Below are positions 35,364-43,298 of a stretch of 64,000 nt of DNA, in pieces. The DNA is from an uncultured Bacteroidota bacterium (GTDB lineage Bacteria; Bacteroidota; Bacteroidia; Bacteroidales; WCHB1-69). A program made the translations under genes and the position numbers. The stretch's first letter is position 1. The number at the start of each line of letters is the position of its first letter. The notes under the pieces were generated by a model. The model worked only from the letters and a program-made list of their open reading frames with translations, was not told the origin of the DNA and did not search any database. Location: positions 1 to 64,000 of the forward strand of contig CADADB010000010.1 in assembly GCA_902786595.1 (NCBI GenBank), in the 5' to 3' direction.

Positions 35364-36765
35364 AAGGAAGGATTACAAAGAGTTTAAGCAACTTCTTGAG
35401 AAGTATAATATTACAAAGTTTTATCACTTCACAGACCGTGACAATGTTGATTCTATAATCAAAAATGGTGGACTGTTCTCTTATGGTGATTGTATTAAAC
35501 GCGGAATTAGAATAAACAGGCCAGGTGGGTCGGCGTTGTCGCACGAACTGGATTATAAAGAAAATTTGCAAAATTATGTTAGGGTTAGTTTATGCAAGAA
35601 ACATCCAATGATGTTTACAGCAATACAGGATGAACGAATCGTAAACCCTGTGATATTGGAAATTGACACAGATGTTCTTTTTATAAAGGGTAATATTTTT
35701 TCAGATAAGAATGCGGTTCGGAAAGATTCATGTAAGGGAAAGAGTTTCGCTGATTTTAGCAGAATACATTTCAATACAGTCAAACAAAGGAACCAATTTG
35801 AGGTTGATGATGACGAGCAAGACTATTATCAGGCAGAAATACTGGTACCACATCACATCTCGCTTAACTATATTTTGAATTTGACCGATTTCCAAACATT
35901 GGATTCTGAGAGAAAAGAGAGTTGTCTTAAGATACCTTATTCTTCAGCCATTACTCGGGAAAATCCAGCTGGTATTTTCTTCATACTTAATCAATCGTAT
36001 CCCACAGAAGAAAAGATAGAGTATGGAGGTGAAAAGATGTCCAAGGCAAGAGTTGAAGGAGGCATTGTTGATAAAGTGATAAACGAACTTATTTTGAGTA
36101 ATACAAGTAATGGTGTCCTCAATGATAAGTATAATATTTCTGTTATTGGATATGGTGACTATGCGTATAGTTGCTTTGAAAAAGGAAATGTTCATACTTT
36201 GAAAGAGCTCCAAGATAATCCATTGTTTGTTAGAACAATGTCCAAAAAAACTAAGACACGACAAGGAACAAAAACAATCGAGATAAAACAACCAACATGG
36301 ATAAAAACTAATAGTGATGGGGATGCAAAACTATATAAAGCCCTAAATAAAGCTCGAGATATAATTGAGAACTGGGCAGAGGAACATGAATCGTCATACC
36401 CACCTATTGTGATACACATCACAGAATACAGATACCATGGCGCGGATGATAGTGATATGAAGCAAATGGCAAACCAAATAAAGTCCATATTTACAAAAGA
36501 TGGGAATGCCTTGTTTTTCAACATCATTCTCACGGAAAAGGAAGATGCTGTTTCCGTACTATTTCCATATGACAATCAAGCAGTTTCAGACTCATATTAT
36601 GGGACGATGTATTGTTTAATGTCCAGCATTTTGCCAAAATCATTTAATCAAAATGTCGCTTGTTTTAATGAGATTGAAGATGTTTTATGTCAAAGATATG
36701 GAATAGCCTTTAATGTTAAATTCAAGGACTTATTTGATACTATACTCTCTATTATACCAAAATGA
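35356..36765 (+). CDS. DarT-like DNA ADP-ribosyltransferase fused to a degenerate vWA domain
   Basis: ATG at 35356 is preferred over TTG at 35347; 469 residues. Residues 1-180 follow DarT (DUF4433): YHFTDRDNVDSIIKNGG with H24 and N30, LQNYVRVSLCKKHPMMFTA, VILEIDTDVLF, and YYQAEILVPHHISL with the presumed catalytic E161. Family members ADP-ribosylate thymidine or guanine in single-stranded DNA. Residues about 205-469 resemble the vWA domain of stress/conflict clusters (FFILNQSYPTEEK, ISVIGYGDYAYS, PIVIHITEYRYHG). Its metal site is altered: DxSxS reads NQSYP and the late ITD reads ITE. No macrodomain (DarG) antitoxin gene is adjacent. The upstream overlapping gene is the candidate antidote. Confidence 0.75.
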   Translation: MNRRKDYKEFKQLLEKYNITKFYHFTDRDNVDSIIKNGGLFSYGDCIKRGIRINRPGGSALSHELDYKENLQNYVRVSLCKKHPMMFTAIQDERIVNPVILEIDTDVLFIKGNIFSDKNAVRKDSCKGKSFADFSRIHFNTVKQRNQFEVDDDEQDYYQAEILVPHHISLNYILNLTDFQTLDSERKESCLKIPYSSAITRENPAGIFFILNQSYPTEEKIEYGGEKMSKARVEGGIVDKVINELILSNTSNGVLNDKYNISVIGYGDYAYSCFEKGNVHTLKELQDNPLFVRTMSKKTKTRQGTKTIEIKQPTWIKTNSDGDAKLYKALNKARDIIENWAEEHESSYPPIVIHITEYRYHGADDSDMKQMANQIKSIFTKDGNALFFNIILTEKEDAVSVLFPYDNQAVSDSYYGTMYCLMSSILPKSFNQNVACFNEIEDVLCQRYGIAFNVKFKDLFDTILSIIPK

Positions 36766-37059
36766 ACTGGTCTTGTAAGTATAAATATTCTCTTTTGATA
36801 TTTACAGAACGACACCTGAAATCACCATTTCAGACAATTCGCGACAGGTGAACTTTTTATGACAAGAATATTTTGCAACCAGCTGTCATTTAGTGAATTA
36901 TATGATTGTTTGTGGTAATTTTAGTGAACCAATCAGTCCAAACAAACATACAATCAGCAAGGCATCGCTAGGTTTTTCAACGGCGACGAGACGCTGGAGA
37001 GACAAACACCCCCCTCTTTGCAAGCCTTGCAAACCCCGCCCTCATCACCCGAAATATCG
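36766..37059. other. Non-coding gap at the right edge of the AT-rich island
   Basis: No convincing gene. It holds AT-rich sequence to about 36990 and then an abrupt change to GC-richer sequence with the palindrome TTTGCAAGCCTTGCAAA (37017-37033). It could contain the island boundary, but no attachment-site repeat is recognised. Confidence 0.5.
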
Positions 37060-37067
37060 TATTTTTG
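37060..37067 (+). promoter_or_regulatory. -7 box of the 37104 gene
   Basis: TATTTTTG followed by CGCCGG, 36 bases before the start codon at 37104. This marks a transcription unit separate from the DarT operon. Confidence 0.6.
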
Positions 37068-37103
37068 CGCCGGTTAATAATTGTAAGAAAGAGTGCTCAT
37101 ATT

Positions 37104-38222
37104 ATGAATGATACACTGCCAAAAGAAGTCCATCGTCAGAAGGCTTTGTTCAGTCGGGACCTGCCTTTTGAGCCTCAATATGGCATGATGCTGTATATCG
37201 AGGCGGGCGCGAATGAAGAGGTCAACGAGTACTTTCACAAAAATATGGAGAAGGCTTGCCGTATTTTGGGCAAATCGTTTACTTATTTGCCGGAAATGTT
37301 GGACAAGCTGGTGCAAATTGTGGAGTACAACTGGCCGGAGACCGATTCCGCTTGGATAGAGAAGGCGAAGTCCGATCCGTCGTGGATACAAGACACTTAT
37401 CGGGAAATCCTCTCCTACAGGATAGACAAAGAAGACGAAATGCCCGAATTGCCTCTGCAAATCGTGGAATTACCCATGCTAATGCGCCATGAAGAGACCT
37501 CTTTAGACGGCCATGTTTTCACTCTGTTTCCACTTCTGTACAGTAACGACACCCAATTCGAGCAATTGTTGACGGCCATCGCGCAGGCGCCTCGTCCTGA
37601 TTCGAATACATTTCATAGTACGCTTATTGAACAGCCCCTGCGTTATAGCCGCTTGCGGGAGCGCGTGGATGTTGACCCCAAAGACAACGCGGACTGGGGG
37701 AGAATCGATGTGCTGGCGGACGAAATCCGGCAGCGAATCGAGGAAATGCGCTCGATTGGGGTGTCCGACTTTGTCATAAAGAAACTGATTGCATTGCCTG
37801 ACCCAAAACTGAGCACGCTTCGCATCACCAAGGATTACGGCATTTTCCTGCCCGACTACAACGATATGGAAATCTCCCTGCCGACACTCTCCAAGGTGGT
37901 CTATTTCTTCTACCTGCGCCATTCCAAAGGATTGCGGTTCAAGGAGTTGATCGACTACCGCGAGGAGTTGCTGCAGATTTACCGTCTTATATCTAACCGT
38001 TATGACGCGGCTAAAATGGAGCAAAGCATCGACGATTTGGTTGACTCCACCGGCAATTCCATCAATGAAAAGTGCAGCCGCATCCGCGCCGCCTTTGTAA
38101 GCCGGTTCAGCGATGATCTGGCCAAGAACTACTACATCACGGGATCTTCCGGTCAGGCGAAATACATCCCCCTCGACCGCAGTTTGGTGATAGATGAGGC
38201 GGGGATAACAAACAAGCTATAA
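37104..38222 (+). CDS. Conserved-looking hypothetical protein
   Basis: The start at 37104 suits the promoter at 37060. An upstream in-frame start at 37065 would lie on the -7 box. The 372-residue protein is soluble and rich in charged helices, with no signal peptide and no motif I recognise. A middle segment LADEIRQRIEEMRSIGVSDFVIKKLI and a C-terminal SRIRAAFVSRFSDDLAKNYYITG look like ordered conserved blocks. Base composition is like the core genome, unlike the island to its left. Confidence 0.7.
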   Translation: MNDTLPKEVHRQKALFSRDLPFEPQYGMMLYIEAGANEEVNEYFHKNMEKACRILGKSFTYLPEMLDKLVQIVEYNWPETDSAWIEKAKSDPSWIQDTYREILSYRIDKEDEMPELPLQIVELPMLMRHEETSLDGHVFTLFPLLYSNDTQFEQLLTAIAQAPRPDSNTFHSTLIEQPLRYSRLRERVDVDPKDNADWGRIDVLADEIRQRIEEMRSIGVSDFVIKKLIALPDPKLSTLRITKDYGIFLPDYNDMEISLPTLSKVVYFFYLRHSKGLRFKELIDYREELLQIYRLISNRYDAAKMEQSIDDLVDSTGNSINEKCSRIRAAFVSRFSDDLAKNYYITGSSGQAKYIPLDRSLVIDEAGITNKL

Positions 38223-38295
38223 CACAGTGGTGCCGAAAATTGTACAATTTACCATAAAACTGAAGAGCCAACAGGATAAAATAGGCATAACGTAT

Positions 38296-38976
38296 ATGAA
38301 CGATCTACTAACTTTTAATGCTGTTTCTGCATGGACAGCTTTTGGAGCTCAAGATTACTCTGGTTTAGAACGACATGGAAACCAAATATACAACTATTTC
38401 GTTCACAATCCAGGTGAACTCCTTAAGTTAGATAAACCTCTTTTAATCGGAAAGGTTTTCCAAGTATGTCTCGGTTTTCAAGAGCCAGACGAGGATATAC
38501 AAGAGGTTCGGGCAGAAAATGCATTTCTGTGCTTTTCCCAAGCTTTAGAATCCAACAAGACAAATGTTCATGACGAAGCTTCTGCAAGACTAATGATGCT
38601 TTTAATTCGAGACCAGAAGCATTTGATTAGTAAGGTGGGGCAGGCGTGTCGAAACGAGCATGCAAATCCGTATGGTTTTTTGGATATGTTTGATGATGGT
38701 CTACCGATGGATATGCCTATGGCAACAAACACAAAGATGCTTTTTACCGCATACTATATTTATGATGGTATTCTTGACAAAACAAATGTCAGTGGCGAAT
38801 TTGTAAATGTAGGAGAAAGGAGTGCGTATGAGAATGTCAAAAGACATATTATTGACAACTGTGATCAGTTAAGCAGCACAGCGTCAGAAAGAAAGATAGA
38901 ACTTGGCGGTATCGTTTTTAATAAGATATGTGACAGACTTCGTAAAGATATCTCGCTGTATTCAGACAGTATGTAA
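38296..38976 (+). CDS. Hypothetical protein
   Basis: ATG at 38296 gives 226 residues (MNDLLTFNAVSAWTAFG...). A GTG start at 38227 is possible, but that part looks untranslated and contains a small palindrome AAATTGTACAATTT (38237-38250) that could bind a regulator. The protein is mostly helical and soluble, with a FLDMFDDGLPMDMPMATNTKM loop. No family is recognised. It is more AT-rich than the gene before it and follows it by 73 bases in the same direction. Confidence 0.65.
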   Translation: MNDLLTFNAVSAWTAFGAQDYSGLERHGNQIYNYFVHNPGELLKLDKPLLIGKVFQVCLGFQEPDEDIQEVRAENAFLCFSQALESNKTNVHDEASARLMMLLIRDQKHLISKVGQACRNEHANPYGFLDMFDDGLPMDMPMATNTKMLFTAYYIYDGILDKTNVSGEFVNVGERSAYENVKRHIIDNCDQLSSTASERKIELGGIVFNKICDRLRKDISLYSDSM

Positions 38977-39125
38977 CAATCCGCAATAAGTAAACTTCTT
39001 TGTGCTGACGTTCCTTTGGACCGGCTTCGTGGCAGCAGCATTATATTTAGTCATCGATTGATTGGACTGGAGTATCGTTTCTTCGCAAAACAGGAGGAAA
39101 AGACGGGCGGTTGTTGTGCTTTTCC

Positions 39126-39550
39126 CGGCCACAGCAGGCCGCTGCGGCCGAAGCCAATTCCCCTTCTATTTTAGAAGGGGTGCCCGTAGGGCGGGGTAGT
39201 AATACTGAATATCAATATTCCTTGTGAAACAATGACCATCATCAACGACATCAGAATCAAAGACCGATACGTCCACTGTCTCTCTGAAAACAGAGAACTG
39301 TTGGGCTACGCACGCAACAACCGAAAAGCCGGCAATATGGCTGAAATCGCATTCTGGAAACAACCGCACAGGAAAATGTTAGCATGAGGATTGAAATAGG
39401 AATATTAGATGCTGTTATCTTGCCTTACGTGCGTATCCTTTTGAATTTCAATAGGAATTCTGATGTTTTATATTACTACCCCGGCCTCCGGCCACCCCTT
39501 CTAAAATAGAAGGGGAATTTCCCCGCTCCGGCAGTGTACTGCCGTGGCCG
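39126..39550. mobile_element. MITE-like element with long inverted repeats
   Basis: Imperfect inverted repeats of about 85 bases bound a 425-base unit. The outer arms begin CGGCCAC(A/G)GCAG. The inner arms share AATTCCCCTTCTATTTTAGA, AGGGGTG and CGGGGTAGTAATA in opposite orientation (about 39152-39205 and 39465-39523). The arm itself contains a hairpin (CCCCTTCTATTTTAGAAGGGG region). Inside lie two tiny frames overlapping by ATGA, 39232-39387 (51 residues, RNNRKAGNMAEIAFWKQ) and 39384-39509, neither recognisable. No transposase is present, so it is non-autonomous if mobile. A target duplication is not obvious. Confidence 0.6.
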
Positions 39551-39626
39551 TAATATTGATCGGACGAGAGTTTTTGCTCCCAGCAACAGGACATTTGTGA
39601 GCGACACCCTTTTGCCGGAACTTTAA

Positions 39627-40574
39627 ATGATCAAAAAACAAACGAAACTTCGATACAACAAAAACCACCCCATCATGAAACTCAACCACCTCATGACCCT
39701 TCCCCTCGACACTGAGAGCGAAACCGTTGCCACGGGCTTCCAACATCTTGACCACCTTACCGGCGGACTGCGAACAGGGCAAATATGCACCGTTGCCGCA
39801 CGACCGGGGATGGGCAAAACGGCCTTCGCCGTGTCCCTTCTGCGCAATATAGGGGTGGTTCAGAAAGTGCCCACGGCGTATTTTTCCCTCGATCTGACCG
39901 AGCTGGAAATCGTGAGAAGACTTAAGGCCTCCCTAACCGGCAGTTGGGAAACCGTGCCTTGCAATGAGATAACGCCACCCGTGGATGTTATCGATGCAAT
40001 GGAAAAGATAGGGTTTCACATAGGAAAAGGCCGGGATGTGGAACAGGAAGCCGTGCAAATGATGAAAGAAGCCCCTGTCTGGTTAGAACACAACTTGGAA
40101 GTAGGTGTGGATGAGATTGTCAGTCGTATGGAGCGGCTACATCAGGAGAACCAGGTGCGGGTCGTGATTATCGACAGTATGCATGGAATCAGGTGTGCCA
40201 ACAATCACACAGAACAATCGCAGGCACTCAGGAAACTATATCAGGCCGCAGATAGTCTAAAACTGGCGGTGATACTGACCTCTTGGCTAAACCGTTCGGT
40301 GGAAACTCGGGATGGCTCTAAACGTCCATGGTTAAGCGATTTAAGGGATTGGTATCAGCTTGAGTGTTTTTCTTCGATGGTAATGTTCGTTTATCGCCCG
40401 GAGTATTATTATCTTGATACATTTGAAGACAATTCCCCCTCGGAAGACATGGCCGACATCATGGTGGGAAAGAACAGCTTTGGCGACACCGGTGATGTGC
40501 GCATGCACTTTGACAACCATGCCAGTTTCAGGGAAATTTCATACGATGACAATGATAAATCCACACATCTGTGA
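39627..40574 (+). CDS. Stand-alone DnaB-type helicase C-terminal (RecA-fold) protein
   Basis: The 315-residue protein corresponds only to the C-terminal ATPase of DnaB: ATGFQHLDHLTGGL, Walker A ARPGMGKTAFA, Walker B-like RVVIIDSMHG, LTSWLNRSVETRDGSKRP and LSDLRD, then MVMFVYRPEYY. The N-terminal primase-binding domain and linker helix of replicative DnaB are absent. A start at 39675 (MKLNHLM) is also plausible. It could be a helicase of a former plasmid or phage, or a RecA-like ATPase with a different job. It sits right after the MITE-like element, which supports an accessory origin. Confidence 0.75.
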   Translation: MIKKQTKLRYNKNHPIMKLNHLMTLPLDTESETVATGFQHLDHLTGGLRTGQICTVAARPGMGKTAFAVSLLRNIGVVQKVPTAYFSLDLTELEIVRRLKASLTGSWETVPCNEITPPVDVIDAMEKIGFHIGKGRDVEQEAVQMMKEAPVWLEHNLEVGVDEIVSRMERLHQENQVRVVIIDSMHGIRCANNHTEQSQALRKLYQAADSLKLAVILTSWLNRSVETRDGSKRPWLSDLRDWYQLECFSSMVMFVYRPEYYYLDTFEDNSPSEDMADIMVGKNSFGDTGDVRMHFDNHASFREISYDDNDKSTHL

Positions 40575-40634
40575 ACTTGTTTTGAAAAATTCCGGGAAGT
40601 TACTGATATATGTAAATAAAAACCCCAAAGAACA

Positions 40635-41498
40635 ATGAATCAAAGAAACTTTACCAAATTCGCAATTATTCTCCTTTGCATCGCCGCATTCTCCGCTTGC
40701 ACCACATCCCAAAAGACCGATGAAGAAAACCAGCAAGTCCGCTGGCCGGATTTCCTGCGGGATTGGGCGGCGGATTATGAAATCAACGACAGCCAACGGC
40801 TTTCGCTTATCAATTTGATAGATTCCGTCTATTATTTCCTGGAGGATAGCACCCAATCTGTCGAAGCCCATTCGGATCAGGTGTGCCGGATGCTGGATCG
40901 AATGGCTGATGTCATAGCCAATGACTCTGCGTTTGAGTTTACCCTGATGATGCGGGCTACGGCAGACAACTTTTGGGCACAAGCGCCAAGGGATGAACGG
41001 ATTCTACAATGCGATTGTTCAAGCGAGTCGATCAGTCGCCTCATGGATTGGCAAACCGTGTATTCGACAGATGTGGAACTTATGTGCTACACGATTACCC
41101 CTGACCCCTGGCAAACCCCTTGGCACTTTGCCAATATGATTCTTACCATAGATAAGGATGGTGAAGATCCTCTTGCCAGTTTCGTGATCACCAACTTCCA
41201 AGATTACAAAATGGACAGTGTTCAAATCGCTTTCCATGATAGCACCTCCACACTGGTGGATGTTTTATATGAAGATGAGGTGTTTGTCGATTCTTCAAGT
41301 GCGGCAGGGGGCGTTAAGACTTTGCTCATGCCTTACAAGTATCTGATTCGAATGTTGTCGCATTCAGCAAGTGTGAGTGTCGCATATAAAACAACTGAAG
41401 GATGGTATTCTATGCGAGGTTTTCCGCAAAGGAACTTCAAAAAGAATTTGAATGATTGTCCCCGGTTGAAGAAGGCGTCAGATCAAATTACGCGGTAG
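40635..41498 (+). CDS. Lipoprotein of unknown function
   Basis: The 287-residue protein begins with a lipoprotein signal (FAIILLCIAAFSACTTS, lipobox AFSAC), so it should be anchored in the outer or inner membrane after export. The mature part is acidic and shows no known domain. Features such as ERILQCDCSSESISRL and a DSVQIAFHDSTS beta segment are visible. It lies 60 bases after the DnaB-like gene in the same direction. Confidence 0.7.
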   Translation: MNQRNFTKFAIILLCIAAFSACTTSQKTDEENQQVRWPDFLRDWAADYEINDSQRLSLINLIDSVYYFLEDSTQSVEAHSDQVCRMLDRMADVIANDSAFEFTLMMRATADNFWAQAPRDERILQCDCSSESISRLMDWQTVYSTDVELMCYTITPDPWQTPWHFANMILTIDKDGEDPLASFVITNFQDYKMDSVQIAFHDSTSTLVDVLYEDEVFVDSSSAAGGVKTLLMPYKYLIRMLSHSASVSVAYKTTEGWYSMRGFPQRNFKKNLNDCPRLKKASDQITR

Positions 41499-41507
41499 TT
41501 AACTTCA

Positions 41508-42155
41508 TCAAATGAACAGGGTTTCAAGCGTACATCCGAGCACGCGGGCCAAGGCAAAAACCGTCTGCACCTCGGCTTTCCGGATGTCCTGGTCCCCTTG
41601 TTCGTAGGCTTGGATCATGCGCAACGAAACACCGGAAATTTCCGACAGCTGCTTTTGCGTGATTCGTTGCTGCTTTCTTATGGTTTTCAGCATATTATGG
41701 CGCTCTTTCAAATGCCGTTTCATAATGGCGGCAGCTGTGGCCACGAATTTCGTGAGATCCGCTTCGTGCAAGGTGGGATAAAGCGAAAGTACTGTATTGA
41801 TATCCAATCCGTTACGCTGAATGAATGAGAACGAGTAGGTTGATTGCCATTGGTAATAGGCCAACGCCCATCCTACCCAGTATTCGGGCGTGCGTTCAAA
41901 TAGGCTGAATTCAGTTTCGGGGATCCGAATGTCGGATGACCGCGTCAGTACTTTTCTCATCAGCTCCATCCCTGACAACCCGGAGACATAGCGAGGATTG
42001 CCGGTCTCCATTTGTGCGGCGATTCCGCTGGAGAGGAACATCTCGTAATAGGCGTTCAGATCGCAATGCGCGACACGGACAGCACAATCGAGCATCGTGC
42101 CCAAGTTGTGCATGGCATCCTCAAGGTAGAGTTGATTATAGGCGGGGGTCATCAT
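41508..42155 (-). CDS. Helix-turn-helix (XRE-type) antitoxin
   Basis: The 215-residue protein has an all-helical N-terminal domain and a C-terminal HTH (about residues 155-210: RKQQRITQKQLSEISGVSLRMIQAYEQG, followed by ALARVLGCTLETLF). It follows the DUF3990 gene on the same strand, overlapping it by 20 bases. That tight order and the palindrome at the operon promoter suggest an antitoxin that represses its own operon. Known DUF3990 neighbours in other genomes are often small HTH or DUF proteins of this kind. Confidence 0.75.
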   Translation of the reverse strand: MMTPAYNQLYLEDAMHNLGTMLDCAVRVAHCDLNAYYEMFLSSGIAAQMETGNPRYVSGLSGMELMRKVLTRSSDIRIPETEFSLFERTPEYWVGWALAYYQWQSTYSFSFIQRNGLDINTVLSLYPTLHEADLTKFVATAAAIMKRHLKERHNMLKTIRKQQRITQKQLSEISGVSLRMIQAYEQGDQDIRKAEVQTVFALARVLGCTLETLFI

Positions 42156-42813
42156 TGTTCCAGTTTTGTCTCAGAATATCAATCATGTAAATGGCATCAG
42201 AGGCGGTGGCCATTGTTTTTTGGTTTTGGAAGTCCTCGCGTGCTTGCCGGTCACGCGCCATCCGTTTGGGATAATATTGGCTGCTATCCACCGGAATGCT
42301 TTCAATAAAATGCAATTGCGCGAAGGCCCTTTCGGATTTCAACACCACTTGCTCACCCAAATTCCCTAACATCATTGCCTTGCGCAACTGCTCCAGCGAA
42401 ATGGTGTTGTTCAGGAAAGCGTTCGCAAATGCAAAATAGGAGTCGTCGGCCCGGTAGCCGACAATCAAGTCGTATGGCTCATAATCAGGCAGAAAATGAT
42501 TTAATAGGTATTCTTTTGCATCCGATGGCAATCCTTGCGACAGCACAAAAGTCCTGTTTTTCAGCAAAATCGAAAGCCAATTCAGAATATGATAGGGCTT
42601 TGTGTTCAATCGAAGAATCTGCAACCCATCAAGGATAAGTTCATAATGGTTGGCAAAACCATCGCTCTTTTCGGTGCTGGCCCATTCTTTCGCAAGTTCC
42701 GGGTTTTCAGTACAATAAAATCCCAACCCATAATCATTCTTCGGGTTTCCAATGCCGAGTTCAGGTCGCTCAACCACCTTCGTCGAGCCGTGATATAATG
42801 TCAGATTATCCAT
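42136..42813 (-). CDS. DUF3990 protein, ADP-ribosyltransferase-like toxin candidate
   Basis: The start at 42813 gives 225 residues. A much longer frame upstream overlaps the opposite-strand thioesterase and is a shadow. The N-terminus LYHGSTKVVERPEL followed by DYGLGFYCTENPELAKEWA is the DUF3990 signature. That family is regarded as related to ADP-ribosyltransferases (YHG-S and GxGFYxT strands forming an NAD site). The C-terminal part has YDLIVGYRADDSYF. Together with the overlapping HTH gene it forms a likely toxin-antitoxin operon; toxicity is inferred from the family and the arrangement. Confidence 0.75.
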   Translation of the reverse strand: MDNLTLYHGSTKVVERPELGIGNPKNDYGLGFYCTENPELAKEWASTEKSDGFANHYELILDGLQILRLNTKPYHILNWLSILLKNRTFVLSQGLPSDAKEYLLNHFLPDYEPYDLIVGYRADDSYFAFANAFLNNTISLEQLRKAMMLGNLGEQVVLKSERAFAQLHFIESIPVDSSQYYPKRMARDRQAREDFQNQKTMATASDAIYMIDILRQNWNNDDPRL

Positions 42814-42814
42814 A

Positions 42815-42838
42815 AAACTATCGTTATAACGAGAGTTT
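42815..42838. promoter_or_regulatory. Palindromic operator of the DUF3990/HTH operon
   Basis: AAACT-A-TCGTTATAACGA-G-AGTTT: a 24-base palindrome with a single mismatched pair. It lies between the minus-strand -7 box and the start codon, ideal for autorepression by the HTH protein. Confidence 0.7.
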
Positions 42839-42839
42839 G

Positions 42840-42847
42840 CAAAAGTA
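42840..42847 (-). promoter_or_regulatory. -7 box of the toxin-antitoxin operon (minus strand)
   Basis: Reads TACTTTTG then CAAACTC on the minus strand. Transcription would begin inside the palindromic operator, leaving almost no leader before the start codon at 42813. Confidence 0.65.
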
Positions 42848-42882
42848 CATTTTTTTTGATATGGAAGTCCAATAAAAAAGAA

Positions 42883-42890
42883 TATTTTTG
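42883..42890 (+). promoter_or_regulatory. -7 box of the thioesterase gene
   Basis: TATTTTTG followed by CACCCC, 19 bases before the start codon at 42910; the mRNA is nearly leaderless. Confidence 0.6.
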
Positions 42891-42909
42891 CACCCCAAAA
42901 CATCCTACT

Positions 42910-43293
42910 ATGACCGAATTTAACACCCTGATCGGTCTCCGCCACAGCGAGCAGCTGGTGGTGGAGCACAAAGACACCGCCGCGGTCTATGGCTCCGGCG
43001 CGTTGGAGGTGTTCGCCACCCCCGCGATGATCGCCCTGATGGAGAAAACCTGCCTGATGGCCGTGTGCGACAAAATCGGCGAAGGCAACACCACCGTCGG
43101 TATTGCCGTCAATATCAAGCACCTGAAAGCCAGTCCCGTGGGCGCGACCATCCGCTGCGAGGCCGAACTCATCGAAGTCGATCGTCGCCGCCTGGTTTTT
43201 TCCGTGAAGTGCTTCGAGGGCGAAATGCTCGTTGGCGAAGGTGTCCACGAACGGTTCGTGGTGGAGAGCGCGAAGTTCATGGCGAAATTCTGA
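42910..43293 (+). CDS. Hotdog-fold thioesterase (fluoroacetyl-CoA-thioesterase-like)
   Basis: The start at 42910 gives 127 residues (MTEFNTLIGLRHSEQLVV). The frame could extend to 42856, but that part spans the promoter. The order VFATPAMIALMEKTCLMAV, then GNTTVGIAVNIKHLKASPVG and CFEGEMLVGEGVHERFVV is that of the FlK-type hotdog family, with the conserved threonine and glutamate and a histidine near the end. Such proteins hydrolyse short acyl-CoAs. The next gene starts 5 bases later. Confidence 0.8.
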   Translation: MTEFNTLIGLRHSEQLVVEHKDTAAVYGSGALEVFATPAMIALMEKTCLMAVCDKIGEGNTTVGIAVNIKHLKASPVGATIRCEAELIEVDRRRLVFSVKCFEGEMLVGEGVHERFVVESAKFMAKF

Positions 43294-43298
43294 AAAGT

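Noticed and set aside
29792-38976. Prophage or conjugative element
   Set aside because: No integrase, terminase, capsid, relaxase or transfer gene is present in or beside the island.
38977-39125. Short open frames before the MITE-like element
   Set aside because: No start context, domain or promoter; they run into the inverted repeat.
42814-43248. N-terminal extension of the DUF3990 frame to 43248
   Set aside because: It is antisense to the thioesterase gene and passes through the operon promoter and operator; translation should begin at 42813.
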